Origin: Lysobacteraceae bacterium P
GTDB taxonomy: Bacteria; Pseudomonadota; Gammaproteobacteria; Xanthomonadales; Xanthomonadaceae
Assembly (NCBI GenBank): GCA_005503055.1
Contig: SCOX01000005.1
Location: 186,001-250,000, forward strand
DNA: 64,000 bases
Direction of reading: 5' to 3'
Position 1 is the stretch's first letter, and every line of letters begins with the position of its first letter. The translations under genes and the position numbers were made by a program. This document shows, one piece after another, positions 10,943-19,712 of the stretch. Under the pieces are notes generated by a model. It had not been told where the DNA came from and made no database searches. It saw nothing but the letters and a program-made list of their open reading frames with translations.

Positions 10943-12166
10943 ATGAACGAGTTCTCTCTCCGCAACCGCAGCGTCCTTGCCGCGGCGATTGGCGCGGTCC
11001 TGATGTTCGGTGCGGTCAGCCAGGTCAATGCGCAGTCCGCGCAGGACCGGGCCGAGGAGCGCCGTGCGCGCCACGCGGAAGGCAAGCAGAGCGCCAGCGC
11101 CAGCAAGGCCGTTGCCGATGAGTACCCGAACGCCACGCGCAAGGTCGAAGCCAAGGCGTCGTCGAAGGGCGGCCCGAAGCTTCAGAAGATGATGAAGCTG
11201 TACGACGACGACAAGAGCGCCGACGCCCGCGCCGCTGCCGACGAGATCATCGCCAACACCGAATTCAACGCCTACGACCGCGCGTTCGCCGCGCAGATCG
11301 GGGCGCAGATCGCTTACGACGGCGATGACACCGCTGGCGCAAAGCAATACCTGCAGAAGGCGATCGAGCTCAACGGCCTGGACAACAACGGCCATTACGG
11401 CGCGATGTACATGCTGGCCCAGCTGCAACTGCAGGACGAGCAGTACAACGAGTCGCTGAAGACGCTCGACACCTTCTTCAACGAGACCAAGAGCACCAAG
11501 CCGGAACAACTGGTGGTCAAGGGCAACGCCCTCTACCGCCTGGAGCGTTACCCGGAGGCCGCGGCGGTCCTGAAGCAGGCCATCGACACCAGCCCGAATC
11601 CGAAGCCGGAGTGGCAGCAGTTGCTGATGGCGACCTACGCCGAATCCGGCAACGCCGCCGAAGCGACCAAGATGGCCGAGGCCGTCGCCGCCAAGAATCC
11701 GAACGACAAGCGCGCCCAGCTCAATCTCGCCGCTGTCTACCAGCAGGCTGAGATGTACGACAAGTCGGCCGTCGTCCTCGAGAAGCTCCGCGCCAGCGGC
11801 CAGTTGACCGAGGACAAGGAGTACCGTCAGCTGTACGCCACCTACCTCAACCTGGACGGCAAGGAGAAGGAGGCGATCTCGGTCATCAACGACGGTCTGC
11901 AGAAGGGCGTCCTGAAGCCGGATTACCAGACCTACCTGGCCCAGGCGCAGGCGTATTATTTCTCCGACCAGGCGGGTCCGGCCATCGACGCGTACAAGAA
12001 GGCCGCTCCGCTCGCTCCCGATGGCGAGGCGTATCTGAACCTCGCTCGCGTCCTGTGGCAGGAAGACCGCATTCCCGAGGCCAAGGAAGCCGCCAAGCAG
12101 GCCGTCGCAAAGGGCATCAAGAAGCCCGACGACGCCAAGAAGATCCTCGCGCTGCCAGGCAAGTAA
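10943..12166 (+). CDS. Secreted tetratricopeptide repeat protein upstream of tonB
   Basis: This 407-residue protein has a signal peptide (MNEFSLRNRSVLAAAIGAVL, cleavage near NAQ-S) followed by a Lys/Ala-rich linker. TPR-like helical repeats run through the rest of the chain, recognisable in ALYRLERYPEAAAVLKQAI and AQLNLAAVYQQAEMYDKSA. It is probably periplasmic. GAGGTG before the ATG at 10943 fixes the start; an open frame 54 bases further upstream lacks a signal-peptide start. It lies immediately before tonB-exbB-exbD-exbD, so a role in TonB-dependent transport is likely but inferred. Confidence 0.85.
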   Translation: MNEFSLRNRSVLAAAIGAVLMFGAVSQVNAQSAQDRAEERRARHAEGKQSASASKAVADEYPNATRKVEAKASSKGGPKLQKMMKLYDDDKSADARAAADEIIANTEFNAYDRAFAAQIGAQIAYDGDDTAGAKQYLQKAIELNGLDNNGHYGAMYMLAQLQLQDEQYNESLKTLDTFFNETKSTKPEQLVVKGNALYRLERYPEAAAVLKQAIDTSPNPKPEWQQLLMATYAESGNAAEATKMAEAVAAKNPNDKRAQLNLAAVYQQAEMYDKSAVVLEKLRASGQLTEDKEYRQLYATYLNLDGKEKEAISVINDGLQKGVLKPDYQTYLAQAQAYYFSDQAGPAIDAYKKAAPLAPDGEAYLNLARVLWQEDRIPEAKEAAKQAVAKGIKKPDDAKKILALPGK

Positions 12167-12231
12167 TAGGCAAAGCGAATTCGCTGATTTGCGTGGTTCC
12201 ACGGACGCAAATTGGTATATGCTAGGAGGTT

Positions 12232-12255
12232 CCCGCGACTCGAATGGGTCGCGGG
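12232..12255 (+). promoter_or_regulatory. Hairpin in the tonB leader
   Basis: CCCGCGAC (12232-12239) and GTCGCGGG (12248-12255) form a perfect 8-bp stem. The 8-base loop contains an ATG (12244) that is in frame with tonB. A strong Shine-Dalgarno AGGAGGT (12224-12230) abuts the 5' side of the stem. The structure could control translation start, or reflect an alternative longer TonB. Confidence 0.45.
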
Positions 12256-12315
12256 GATCGTATCTGTCGGCCCGAGGCGCCTTGGCGTCCGGAATTACCT
12301 CCCGAGCTACGGCGC

Positions 12316-12828
12316 ATGACGCAAGACCTAGAACTTCACGCTAGAAATGACGACGACCGCGACGGTCTGAACTGGGCGCGTATCGCCGGTATCACGATCG
12401 CGATCGCCTTCCACGTCGCGGCCCTGTTGCTGCTGCTTGCTCCGATGGCGCCTCCGGCCCAGCAGCAGAAGGATGAGGACGTGACGTTCGTCAACCTCAT
12501 CAAGCCGCCGCCGAGCCCTCCGTCGCCGCCTGCACCGGCTACGACGATCGGTTCGAGCGTCGACCCGTCCTCCAAGCGGCTTAACCCGCCCAAGTACCCG
12601 CCGACGGAAGCCCGTCAGGGTGTTGGTGGCACGGTCGTGCTGATCATCACCATCGACGGCCAGGGCAACGTGCTGGACGTCTCGGTCGAGAAGTCGAGCC
12701 GCAACCGCAACCTCGACCGTGCTGCAATGGACGCTGCCCGGAAGTGGAAGTTCAACCCGGAAATGCAGAACGGCACCGGTGTCACCAGCCGCGTCCGCGT
12801 CCCGGTCGATTTCGTCCCGCCGACCTGA
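12316..12828 (+). CDS. tonB: Energy transducer TonB
   Basis: TonB (170 residues) carries the energy of the inner-membrane proton gradient to outer-membrane TonB-dependent receptors. The cytoplasmic N-terminus is followed by one transmembrane helix (about 21-43) bearing the conserved His (H33). A short proline-rich spacer (IKPPPSPPSPPAPA) and the C-terminal TonB domain (about 85-168, PKYPPTEARQGVGGTVVLII) follow. It is shorter than E. coli TonB (239). The ATG at 12316 has no clear ribosome-binding site. An in-frame ATG at 12244 with a strong upstream SD would add 24 residues, so the start is uncertain. Confidence 0.93.
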   Translation: MTQDLELHARNDDDRDGLNWARIAGITIAIAFHVAALLLLLAPMAPPAQQQKDEDVTFVNLIKPPPSPPSPPAPATTIGSSVDPSSKRLNPPKYPPTEARQGVGGTVVLIITIDGQGNVLDVSVEKSSRNRNLDRAAMDAARKWKFNPEMQNGTGVTSRVRVPVDFVPPT

Positions 12829-12900
12829 TCGGGGTCACGGGACACGTAGCAAGCAATCCGTAACAAACTCCTTTTCCACGACATTTCAAAGGTAAGCGTC

Positions 12901-13653
12901 ATGCTGCAGGAAACCACCACCGCTGCGACTGCCGGAGGCTCCAACGCCCAGGCACTTCAGCAGATGAGCTTCGCGCATCTGCTGCAGAACTTCGACTTCG
13001 TCGGCTGGGTCGTCTTCATCACTCTGGCGATCATGTCGGTCCTGTCGATCTACTGGATCGTGGTGAACTTCGTGAAGAACCTGCGCCTGCGCGCCAGTTC
13101 TGACCGCGTTGTCAGCACCTTCTGGGAAACGCCGAACGCGCAGGACGCGATCCGCTTCATGGAAGAGCAGGGCCGCTTCGAGCCGTTCTCGAAGATCGCC
13201 CTCGACGCAGCCCAGGCGGCTGCCCACCACCAGCGTCACGAAGGTTCGCGTCTCGTCGAGTCGCTGAACCGTTCGGAGTTCGTCGACCGCGCGCTGCGCC
13301 AGGGCGTGACCCGCGAGAGCTCGAAGCTGGAAGCCGGCCTGACCGTGCTCGCCACCGTCGGTTCGACCGCTCCGTTCGTCGGTCTGCTCGGCACCGTGTG
13401 GGGTATCTACCACGCACTGATCCGCATCAGCGCGACCGGCCAGGCCTCGATCGACGCCGTTGCAGGTCCCGTGGGTGAAGCGCTGATCATGACCGCCATC
13501 GGTCTGTTCGTCGCGATCCCGGCGGTGCTGGCGTACAACTTCTTCACCCGCCTCAACCGCGTCACGAACAACAAGTTCGATACCTTCGCGCACGACCTGC
13601 ACGACTTCTTCGCCACCGGCTCGCGCGTCGGCGAAGTGGGCGCGAAGCGCTAA
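12901..13653 (+). CDS. exbB: Biopolymer transport protein ExbB
   Basis: ExbB (250 residues) forms the pentameric proton-channel scaffold of the TonB motor. It is a MotA/TolQ/ExbB family protein with three transmembrane segments, at about residues 25-47, 150-175 and 195-220. The conserved GLLGTVWGIYHA and GEALIMTAIGLFVAIPAVLAY stretches are present. It lies 72 bases after tonB and just before two exbD genes, so the motor genes are probably one operon. Confidence 0.95.
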   Translation: MLQETTTAATAGGSNAQALQQMSFAHLLQNFDFVGWVVFITLAIMSVLSIYWIVVNFVKNLRLRASSDRVVSTFWETPNAQDAIRFMEEQGRFEPFSKIALDAAQAAAHHQRHEGSRLVESLNRSEFVDRALRQGVTRESSKLEAGLTVLATVGSTAPFVGLLGTVWGIYHALIRISATGQASIDAVAGPVGEALIMTAIGLFVAIPAVLAYNFFTRLNRVTNNKFDTFAHDLHDFFATGSRVGEVGAKR

Positions 13654-13699
13654 GAACTCGTTCTAACGACACCCTCTTGTAGCAGGTTGGAGTTTCGTA

Positions 13700-14119
13700 A
13701 TGGCCTTCAGTACTGGCGATAGCGGCGGCCCGATGGCCGAGATCAACGTCACGCCCCTCGTGGACGTGATGCTCGTGCTGCTCATCATCTTCATGATCAC
13801 CGCGCCTCTGATGTCGCATAAGGTCAAGATCGATCTTCCAGAGGCCAATCTGGACCAGCGTGACAATACGGCTCCGCCGGTTCCGCCGATCAACATCTCG
13901 GTGGAAGACAACGGCAACCTGTATTGGAACGATGAGCCGGTCACCAAGGACCTGCTTGAGAGCCGTCTGTCGATCGAAGCGCAGAAGACCCCGCAGCCGG
14001 CCATCAACGTCCGCGGCGATAAGACGACCAAGTACCGCATCGTTTCCGATGTGGTGAAAATTGCGCAGGCCCAGGGCATGCGCAAGGTCGGTTTCATGGC
14101 GCTCAAAGAACCTCGCTGA
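13700..14119 (+). CDS. exbD1: Biopolymer transport protein ExbD (first copy)
   Basis: This 139-residue ExbD/TolR family protein is the single-pass partner of ExbB that carries the proton-conducting Asp. The transmembrane helix contains [16 protein letters not shown] with the essential Asp at position 22, followed by a periplasmic domain. The similarly organised exbD2 begins 15 bases after its stop. In Xanthomonas campestris the two tandem exbD genes have distinct roles, the first in iron uptake and the second in plant interaction; whether that holds here is unknown. Confidence 0.94.
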   Translation: MAFSTGDSGGPMAEINVTPLVDVMLVLLIIFMITAPLMSHKVKIDLPEANLDQRDNTAPPVPPINISVEDNGNLYWNDEPVTKDLLESRLSIEAQKTPQPAINVRGDKTTKYRIVSDVVKIAQAQGMRKVGFMALKEPR

Positions 14120-14134
14120 TCCGGAGATCCAGAT

Positions 14135-14551
14135 ATGGCATTTGCTTCGAAATCCGGTGGCGGTCCGATGGCGGACATGAACGTCACGCCCCTTGTGGAC
14201 GTGATGCTGGTCCTGCTGATCATCTTCATGGTGACGGCGCCTCCTCTGACGTACCCGATCGACGTCAACCTTCCGCAGAAGTCGTTGAACCCACCGCCGC
14301 AGACGCGAGAGCCGCCGCCGCCGATCAGGCTGCGAATCGACGCGTCCGGCCAGGTGTTTTGGAATGATGCGCCTCAGCCGCTTACGGCGATCCAGAACAT
14401 GATGGAAGTCGAAGTCCAGCGTGACCCGACCAACCAGCCCATGCTCGAGATCGACACCAGCCCGGACGCCGATTACGGCATCCTGGCCAAGGTGCTGGCG
14501 CATGCGAAGAATGCCGATATGGAAAAGATCGGCTTTGTTCAGAACGATTGA
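14135..14551 (+). CDS. exbD2: Biopolymer transport protein ExbD (second copy)
   Basis: This 138-residue ExbD paralogue has the same layout as the preceding gene. The N-terminal [19 protein letters not shown] places the channel Asp at residue 22, and a periplasmic domain with a proline-rich entry ([15 protein letters not shown]) follows. The periplasmic half is clearly divergent from ExbD1, so this is an old duplication rather than a recent copy. It is the last gene of the TonB operon; a strong terminator follows. Confidence 0.94.
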   Translation: MAFASKSGGGPMADMNVTPLVDVMLVLLIIFMVTAPPLTYPIDVNLPQKSLNPPPQTREPPPPIRLRIDASGQVFWNDAPQPLTAIQNMMEVEVQRDPTNQPMLEIDTSPDADYGILAKVLAHAKNADMEKIGFVQND

Positions 14552-14570
14552 TTGACGCTTACCTGTCGTG

Positions 14571-14602
14571 AAAACGCCGCCTCCGGGCGGCGTTTTCTTT
14601 TT
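14571..14602 (+). terminator. Rho-independent terminator after exbD2
   Basis: AAAACGCCGC and GCGGCGTTTT form a perfect 10-bp stem with a 6-base loop, followed by CTTTTT. It ends the TonB operon and separates it from the third exbD. Confidence 0.92.
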
Positions 14603-14672
14603 GGCCTCTTGCGGATCGCCGCGCCCCGGGTTTAGCGTGGAACCGGGCATGGGGCCCGATGGGGGTAGCGCG

Positions 14673-15089
14673 ATGGCTTCTTCCGTTTTCCGCGATTCCG
14701 ACCGTTCCCGCCGCGACCATGCCGAGGTCGCCCAGATCAACATCACGCCGCTGGTCGATGTCCTGCTGGTGCTGCTGGTCATTTTCATGGTGGCTGCGCC
14801 TGCCATGACCGGACGCATCGATCTCCGATTGCCCCAGAGTCGTGACCGCTCCGAGCCCATCACCCCGCCGCAGCGGGTGCTGCTGCAGGTCGATGGCAAC
14901 GGCCGCTTCCGCCTCGATGGCGTCGCATTGGATCGCGCCAACCTGCCGCAGGCTCTGGGCGAACTGGCCCAGCATGACCCGCGCACCATCGTCGAGATCA
15001 GCGCGAATGGCGACGCGGAGTATCAGGATTTCGCCTGGACGTTGGCCGAAGCCAAGCGCAACGGCGTCCGCGAGATCGCCTGGCAATAG
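14673..15089 (+). CDS. Third ExbD/TolR family protein
   Basis: This 138-residue ExbD/TolR family protein has a single transmembrane helix, NITPLVDVLLVLLVIFMVAA, with the conserved Asp at residue 29. A short periplasmic domain (RVLLQVDGNGRFRLDGVAL) follows. It has a longer, charged cytoplasmic N-terminus (FRDSDRSRRDHAE) than the two copies upstream. It lies after the strong terminator, so it probably has its own promoter. An in-frame ATG at 14649 is a possible alternative start. Its ExbB-type partner is presumably the one encoded upstream. Confidence 0.88.
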   Translation: MASSVFRDSDRSRRDHAEVAQINITPLVDVLLVLLVIFMVAAPAMTGRIDLRLPQSRDRSEPITPPQRVLLQVDGNGRFRLDGVALDRANLPQALGELAQHDPRTIVEISANGDAEYQDFAWTLAEAKRNGVREIAWQ

Positions 15090-15111
15090 CCGCCCCGAAC
15101 GGCGCCCGCCG

Positions 15112-15885
15112 TCAACGGCGGCGGGTGTCTTCCAGGATTCCCAGATACGAACGCACCGTCGCGTCGAGGCCCTGGTAGAGGGCTTCGCCGATCAGGGCGT
15201 GGCCGATCGATACTTCCAGTACGCCGGGCACCGCGTTGAGGAAGGCACCGAGGTTTTCCTGGCTCAGGTCATGGCCCGCGTTGACGCCCAGGCCAGCCTC
15301 CTGCGCACGCCGAGCCGCCTGCGCGAACCACGCCGCCATCGCTTCGCCGTGGCCTTTTGCAAACGCGTCCGCCCAGGGGCCGGTGTAGAGCTCTACCCGA
15401 TCGGCGCCCACCGTTGCCGCCTGCGCAATGCCGTCGCGCCCGGCCTGCGTGTGCGCATCGGCGAAGAGGCTCACGCGACAGTCCAGCGCTTTGAGCGATG
15501 CGACGAGCGGGCGTAGCGCTTCCGCGTCGCGCACGAAATCGAAGCCATGGTCGGACGTAAGCTGCGCGTCGCCGTCGGGCACCAGCGTCGCCTGTGCGGG
15601 GCGAACGGCTTCGCACAGGGCCAGGAATCCCGGATAACCCCCACGCGGCGGCGCGAACGGATTTCCCTCCAGGTTGAACTCGACGCCGCGTTCGCGCGTG
15701 AGGTCCGCGAGCGCGTAAACGTCTTCGGCGCGGATGTGCCGCGCGTCGGGGCGCGGATGCACGGTGATGCCGTGCGCGCCGGCGTCGAGACAGGCGCGCG
15801 CGGCCCGCACCACGTCCGGTTCGTTGCCGCCGCGCGAATTACGCAGCACCGCGATCTTGTTTACGTTGACGCTCAGTACGGTCAT
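15112..15885 (-). CDS. pdxJ: Pyridoxine 5'-phosphate synthase
   Basis: PdxJ (257 residues) condenses 1-deoxy-D-xylulose 5-phosphate with 3-amino-2-oxopropyl phosphate, the last ring-forming step of DXP-dependent vitamin B6 synthesis. The TIM-barrel family motifs are clear: [19 protein letters not shown] at the start, [13 protein letters not shown], and [12 protein letters not shown] near the C-terminus. The ATG at 15885 gives the family start; the frame is open 33 bases further. It is convergent with the third exbD, 22 bases away. Confidence 0.96.
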   Translation of the reverse strand: MTVLSVNVNKIAVLRNSRGGNEPDVVRAARACLDAGAHGITVHPRPDARHIRAEDVYALADLTRERGVEFNLEGNPFAPPRGGYPGFLALCEAVRPAQATLVPDGDAQLTSDHGFDFVRDAEALRPLVASLKALDCRVSLFADAHTQAGRDGIAQAATVGADRVELYTGPWADAFAKGHGEAMAAWFAQAARRAQEAGLGVNAGHDLSQENLGAFLNAVPGVLEVSIGHALIGEALYQGLDATVRSYLGILEDTRRR

Positions 15886-15925
15886 CGGGCGACGCCCTCG
15901 GCGGGCATCGCCCTGCACGGCTGGA

Positions 15926-16390
15926 TCAATGGCACGGTTCGGAATTCTGCTGGTAGATGACCGGCTCCCAGTAGGAGCCGTCGGTGATGTAGTTGCGTCG
16001 CGCCGGGACGAGCCGCGCCGCCAAAAGATAGGTCGTCCCGGGCTGCACGTCGACGACCAGATCCTTGTAAGGATCCGATCGCATGTCGCGCTGCCGGAGC
16101 TGGACGTCGTTGAACTGCTCGCTGTCGATCAGCTCGGCCACCTGCAGCACGCGCTTGCCCGGCTTGACCCGGAAACTCTTCGCTCCGGTCGGGCCGGCGA
16201 GCTCGCCGTCGATGTTCAACAGCTTGGCTCGATAAAGATCCTGGCTGCGCGGCGCCACATCGAAGACGCTGATGCGACCGCAGTCGGAGGTCGTGTCGCC
16301 CGCGGCGGGCGCGGTGGCCTGGTCGGGCCCGGCGGCGCAGGCACCAGCGACGAAGCACAGCGAGAGTAGCGGGATGCCGAACGCGTTCAT
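15926..16390 (-). CDS. Hypothetical exported protein, possible lipoprotein
   Basis: This 154-residue protein has a signal sequence, [20 protein letters not shown], with a lipobox-like AGAC before Cys18. The mature part has no domain I recognise for certain. It contains [17 protein letters not shown] and a C-terminal [18 protein letters not shown], resembling small beta-rich envelope proteins of unknown function in Xanthomonadaceae. It lies 40 bases upstream of pdxJ on the same strand and may be cotranscribed with it. Confidence 0.7.
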   Translation of the reverse strand: MNAFGIPLLSLCFVAGACAAGPDQATAPAAGDTTSDCGRISVFDVAPRSQDLYRAKLLNIDGELAGPTGAKSFRVKPGKRVLQVAELIDSEQFNDVQLRQRDMRSDPYKDLVVDVQPGTTYLLAARLVPARRNYITDGSYWEPVIYQQNSEPCH

Positions 16391-16516
16391 GGCGATCTCC
16401 TGGAAACCGGTGCGGCCGGTGCGCCCGCAGGCGACAGGAAGCGCGGATCGGCCCGGGATGGCGGGCACCGGCGGGCCGATACTAGCGCAGCGCCCGTGAG
16501 GACGCGGCCGCAAGAA

Positions 16517-16783
16517 TCAGACGCTGGACGAGGACGGCGGCGGCGTGTTCGCGGCGGCGCGACGGGCCTCGGCCTGTTCGCGCAGACGTCGCAGTTCGAC
16601 CGGATCGAGGATCAACGCCGAGTCGCGCGTCTGGCTGTCCACCCGCGAGGCGAGCAGCTTCAGCACCCAGGCAAGGAGGAATCCCAAGGCCGCCAGGAGG
16701 CACACGGCCAGCACGGCCACCGACGTCGTCTTGAACGAAATCGCCAGCGCGATCAGGGCCAGCAGCAAATACAGCCAGTGCAT
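16517..16783 (-). CDS. Small membrane protein of unknown function
   Basis: This 88-residue protein begins MHWLYLLLALIALAISFKTT and has two closely spaced transmembrane segments (about 2-17 and 20-45). A cytoplasmic, charged, Arg/Ala-rich tail contains LDPVELRRLREQAEARR and ends in Pro/Ser. No domain is recognised. The ATG at 16783 is chosen because it begins the first hydrophobic helix. It sits between the cardiolipin synthase and the exported protein on the same strand. Confidence 0.65.
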   Translation of the reverse strand: MHWLYLLLALIALAISFKTTSVAVLAVCLLAALGFLLAWVLKLLASRVDSQTRDSALILDPVELRRLREQAEARRAAANTPPPSSSSV

Positions 16784-16892
16784 GGGGGCTCTCCGTGGAT
16801 TGACAGCGGCCGCAGTGTAGCGCGCGTCCGAGGGCCTGAAGGGCCGATCGCCGGGCACCCACAACCGCCCGTCAGCCGAAGCGCGGCACGGA

Positions 16893-18329
16893 TCACAACA
16901 GCGGCGAGACCAGGCGCGCGAGCGCCTCTGGCACGCGCGTGCTCCACAGCGGTTGCGAGCGATCCGTTCGCACTCGGGGCGCCTGGTTGCACTCGCCCTG
17001 GATCAGCGTCGCCAACTGGCCGGCGAGGGTGTGGTCGCGGAACATCACCGACACCTCGAAGTTCAGGCGGAAGCTTCGGTGATCGAAGTTCGCGCTGCCG
17101 ATGATCGCCAGCTCGTCGTCGCACAGCAGGGCCTTGCTGTGAAGCATGCGCGGGCCGTACTCGTGGACCTTCACTCCGGCCTCCAGCAACTCGTCGAAGT
17201 AGGACCGCGCAGCCAGCGTCACCAGTCGGCTGTCGCACACTCGCGGTACCAACAGGCGCACGTCCAGGCCGCCGAGCGCCGCCGAGGTCAACGCCATGCG
17301 CGCCGCCTCGCCGGGCACGAAGTACGGCGTCACCAGCCACACGCGCCGTTGCGCCGAATGGATCGCCGCCACGTGCACGCGATGGATCGCCTCCCAGGAC
17401 GAATCCGGCCCGGACACCACCACCTGCGCGGAGATCGAACCGCGCTGCGGCGGTGGATGGTGCAGGCGCAGCGGCGGCTGGCCCGTCGCGTACGCCCAGT
17501 CCTCGGCGAAGACCAGTTGCAACTCGCGCACGACGTCGCCTTCCAGACGCACGTGCAGGTCGCGATACGCGTCCTGGCGCAGGCGCTCATCCTCTTCGTC
17601 AGTGATGTTGATGCCGCCGGTGAAGCCGATCTCGCCATCGATGACCACGATCTTTCGGTGCGTGCGCAGGTTCAACCATGGCCGCTTCCAGAACCATTGC
17701 AGCTTCATCGGATGGAACCACGCGACCTCCGCGCCCGCCTCCACCAGCGGCTGAAGGAACTTGCGCTTCGTGCGCCCAGAGCCGACCGCATCGAGCAACA
17801 ACCGCACCCGCACGCCCGCCCGTGCGCGCTCGACCAGCGCATCGCGCAGCGCCGTGCCCGTGCGGTCGGGCAGATAGATGTAGTACTCCAGGTGGACGTG
17901 GTCGCGGGCCTTGGCGATGGCTTCGAGCAGCGCGATGTACTTCGCCGAGCCATCCACCAGCAGATCCACGCGGGTCGCCGTGATGGGCGGCAGCCCGGTG
18001 GTCGATTGCGCCAGCCGCGCCAGTTCGATGGCGTCGGGTGTGGGCACCAGGCCTTCCGGCGGCGGCGGCAGGTTGGCGCGCGCGCGCACACGGCGCAGAC
18101 GCTGGCGGCGGATTCGCTGCGGGCCGAAGAAGAAATAGATGACGAAACCGATGTATGGCAGCGCCGCCAGGCTGATCAGCCAGCTCAGCGTCGCCACCGG
18201 CTCGCGCTTCTGCAGCACGATCCACAGGCCCAGCCAGACCAGGTAGGTCAGCCAGCCGAGGGTGAGGTAAAGGCCGAGGTGGGGAATCGAAGTGAACGCG
18301 CTCCATGCGCTGCGCAGGATCTCAAGCAT
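16893..18329 (-). CDS. cls: Cardiolipin synthase (ClsA type)
   Basis: This 478-residue phospholipase-D-superfamily enzyme makes cardiolipin from two phosphatidylglycerol molecules at the inner membrane. Two N-terminal transmembrane helices (about 14-37 and 46-68) are followed by the linker GPQRIRRQRLRR. Two HKD catalytic motifs follow: HRKIVVIDGEIGFTGG near residue 223 and HSKALLCDDELAIIGSANFD near 397. Layout and length fit the ClsA group. The gene stands alone on the minus strand, divergent from the radical SAM gene. Confidence 0.93.
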   Translation of the reverse strand: MLEILRSAWSAFTSIPHLGLYLTLGWLTYLVWLGLWIVLQKREPVATLSWLISLAALPYIGFVIYFFFGPQRIRRQRLRRVRARANLPPPPEGLVPTPDAIELARLAQSTTGLPPITATRVDLLVDGSAKYIALLEAIAKARDHVHLEYYIYLPDRTGTALRDALVERARAGVRVRLLLDAVGSGRTKRKFLQPLVEAGAEVAWFHPMKLQWFWKRPWLNLRTHRKIVVIDGEIGFTGGINITDEEDERLRQDAYRDLHVRLEGDVVRELQLVFAEDWAYATGQPPLRLHHPPPQRGSISAQVVVSGPDSSWEAIHRVHVAAIHSAQRRVWLVTPYFVPGEAARMALTSAALGGLDVRLLVPRVCDSRLVTLAARSYFDELLEAGVKVHEYGPRMLHSKALLCDDELAIIGSANFDHRSFRLNFEVSVMFRDHTLAGQLATLIQGECNQAPRVRTDRSQPLWSTRVPEALARLVSPLL

Positions 18330-18444
18330 ACCGGGCGGGTCTCCTGCTGCATTCAGCGTGGCGCGCCGGGCATTGGCGCGGCGGCGTCGATGCGCGCCTG
18401 TCCCGTCTCACGGGCTGCGACGCGGCGCGGGTAGGCTAAAGCCG

Positions 18445-19533
18445 ATGGACGACGCCCGCAAAGCCCAGGCCCCGATCAAAGGTCGCGGCGCCGCCTCCCA
18501 CGTGGACGGCCGCTACGCGGTGACGGTCGCACGCGCGGAGGACGATGGCTGGGGTTCGGTCTACGAGGACCTGTCCGAAGCACCCAGCCCGCAGACCCGC
18601 GTCACCGAGGAACGCGCACGCAGCATCGTCAGCCGCAACGATTCGCCGGACGTCGGCCACAGCGCATCGGTCAACCCGTATCGCGGCTGCGAACACGGCT
18701 GCGTCTACTGCTTCGCCCGGCCCTCGCATGCCTACCTCGACCTCTCGCCGGGGCTGGATTTCGAAACCCGCCTGTTCGCCAAGACCAACGCCGCCGACCA
18801 GCTGCAGGTCGAACTCGCGCGACCTTCCTACCGATGCGTGCCGCTGGCGCTTGGGATCAACACCGACTCCTACCAGCCCATCGAACGCCGCTATCGCGTC
18901 ACCCGTTCGGTGATCGAAGTCCTCAGCGCCTGCTCGCACCCCTTCAGCGTGATCACCAAGAACGCCGGCGTGCTGCGCGACCTGGACCTGATCGTGCCGA
19001 TGGCCAAACGCGGCCTGGTCAGCATCGCCTTTTCGGTCACCTCGCTCGACAACCGCCTCTCGGCGCGCATGGAACCGCGCGCCTCCGCGCCGCATTCGCG
19101 GCTGAAGGCGATCAGGACGCTTGCCGACGCCGGCGTGCCCGTCGGCGTGATGGTCGCGCCCGTGATCCCGATGATCAACGATCGCGAGATCGAACACATT
19201 CTGGAAGCCTGCCGCGACCACGGTGCGACGTCGGCGGGATACGTGCTGCTGCGCCTGCCGCACGAGCTCAAGCAGGTCTGGCGCGAGTGGCTGCAGTTGC
19301 ACTACCCCGACCGCGCCGAGCACGTGATGAGCCTGATCCAGCAAATGCGCGACGGCAAGGATTACGACAGCAACTTCGGCACGCGCATGCGCGGCGAAGG
19401 ACCGTTCGCGCAGCTCATCGCGCAGCGTTTCCGGAAGGCGCACAAGCGCCTGGGGTTCAGCGCGATGCCCGGGCTCGACACGAGCCAGTTCGTGCCACCG
19501 CGAAAGCCTTCGCCGCAAGGCGAACTGTTCTGA
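18445..19533 (+). CDS. PA0069-family radical SAM protein
   Basis: This 362-residue radical SAM protein belongs to the SplB-like group often annotated PA0069 or Rv2578c family. The 4Fe-4S cluster motif CEHGCVYC is at about residues 82-89 in the context NPYRGCEHGCVYCFARP. It is followed by the DLSPGLDFETRLFAK and TKNAGVLRDLDLI stretches shared by the family. The substrate is unknown. The ATG at 18445 is preceded by GGCTAAAGCC, and the upstream open frame lacks a supported start. It is apparently monocistronic. Confidence 0.85.
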   Translation: MDDARKAQAPIKGRGAASHVDGRYAVTVARAEDDGWGSVYEDLSEAPSPQTRVTEERARSIVSRNDSPDVGHSASVNPYRGCEHGCVYCFARPSHAYLDLSPGLDFETRLFAKTNAADQLQVELARPSYRCVPLALGINTDSYQPIERRYRVTRSVIEVLSACSHPFSVITKNAGVLRDLDLIVPMAKRGLVSIAFSVTSLDNRLSARMEPRASAPHSRLKAIRTLADAGVPVGVMVAPVIPMINDREIEHILEACRDHGATSAGYVLLRLPHELKQVWREWLQLHYPDRAEHVMSLIQQMRDGKDYDSNFGTRMRGEGPFAQLIAQRFRKAHKRLGFSAMPGLDTSQFVPPRKPSPQGELF

Positions 19534-19712
19534 TCGATACAGGATCGCTCGTCCGAACCGTGACACGTGCAACGCCACGCGTTACGTGACGGCAGCCACA
19601 CCGCGCATTCTGCATCGCCGCCACCTCGCCCCGCGCAAGGTCACCGTGCACCACACCGTCACGACGAGCTTGGCTACACTACGGCCGCGCAAAGGCTTGA
19701 GTCACTTCATCG

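Noticed and set aside
18497-18508. A further parS-like site (CCCACGTGGAC)
   Set aside because: Only the CCACGTGG core is kept; the flanking GTT/AAC arms are absent, unlike the three sites near recF.
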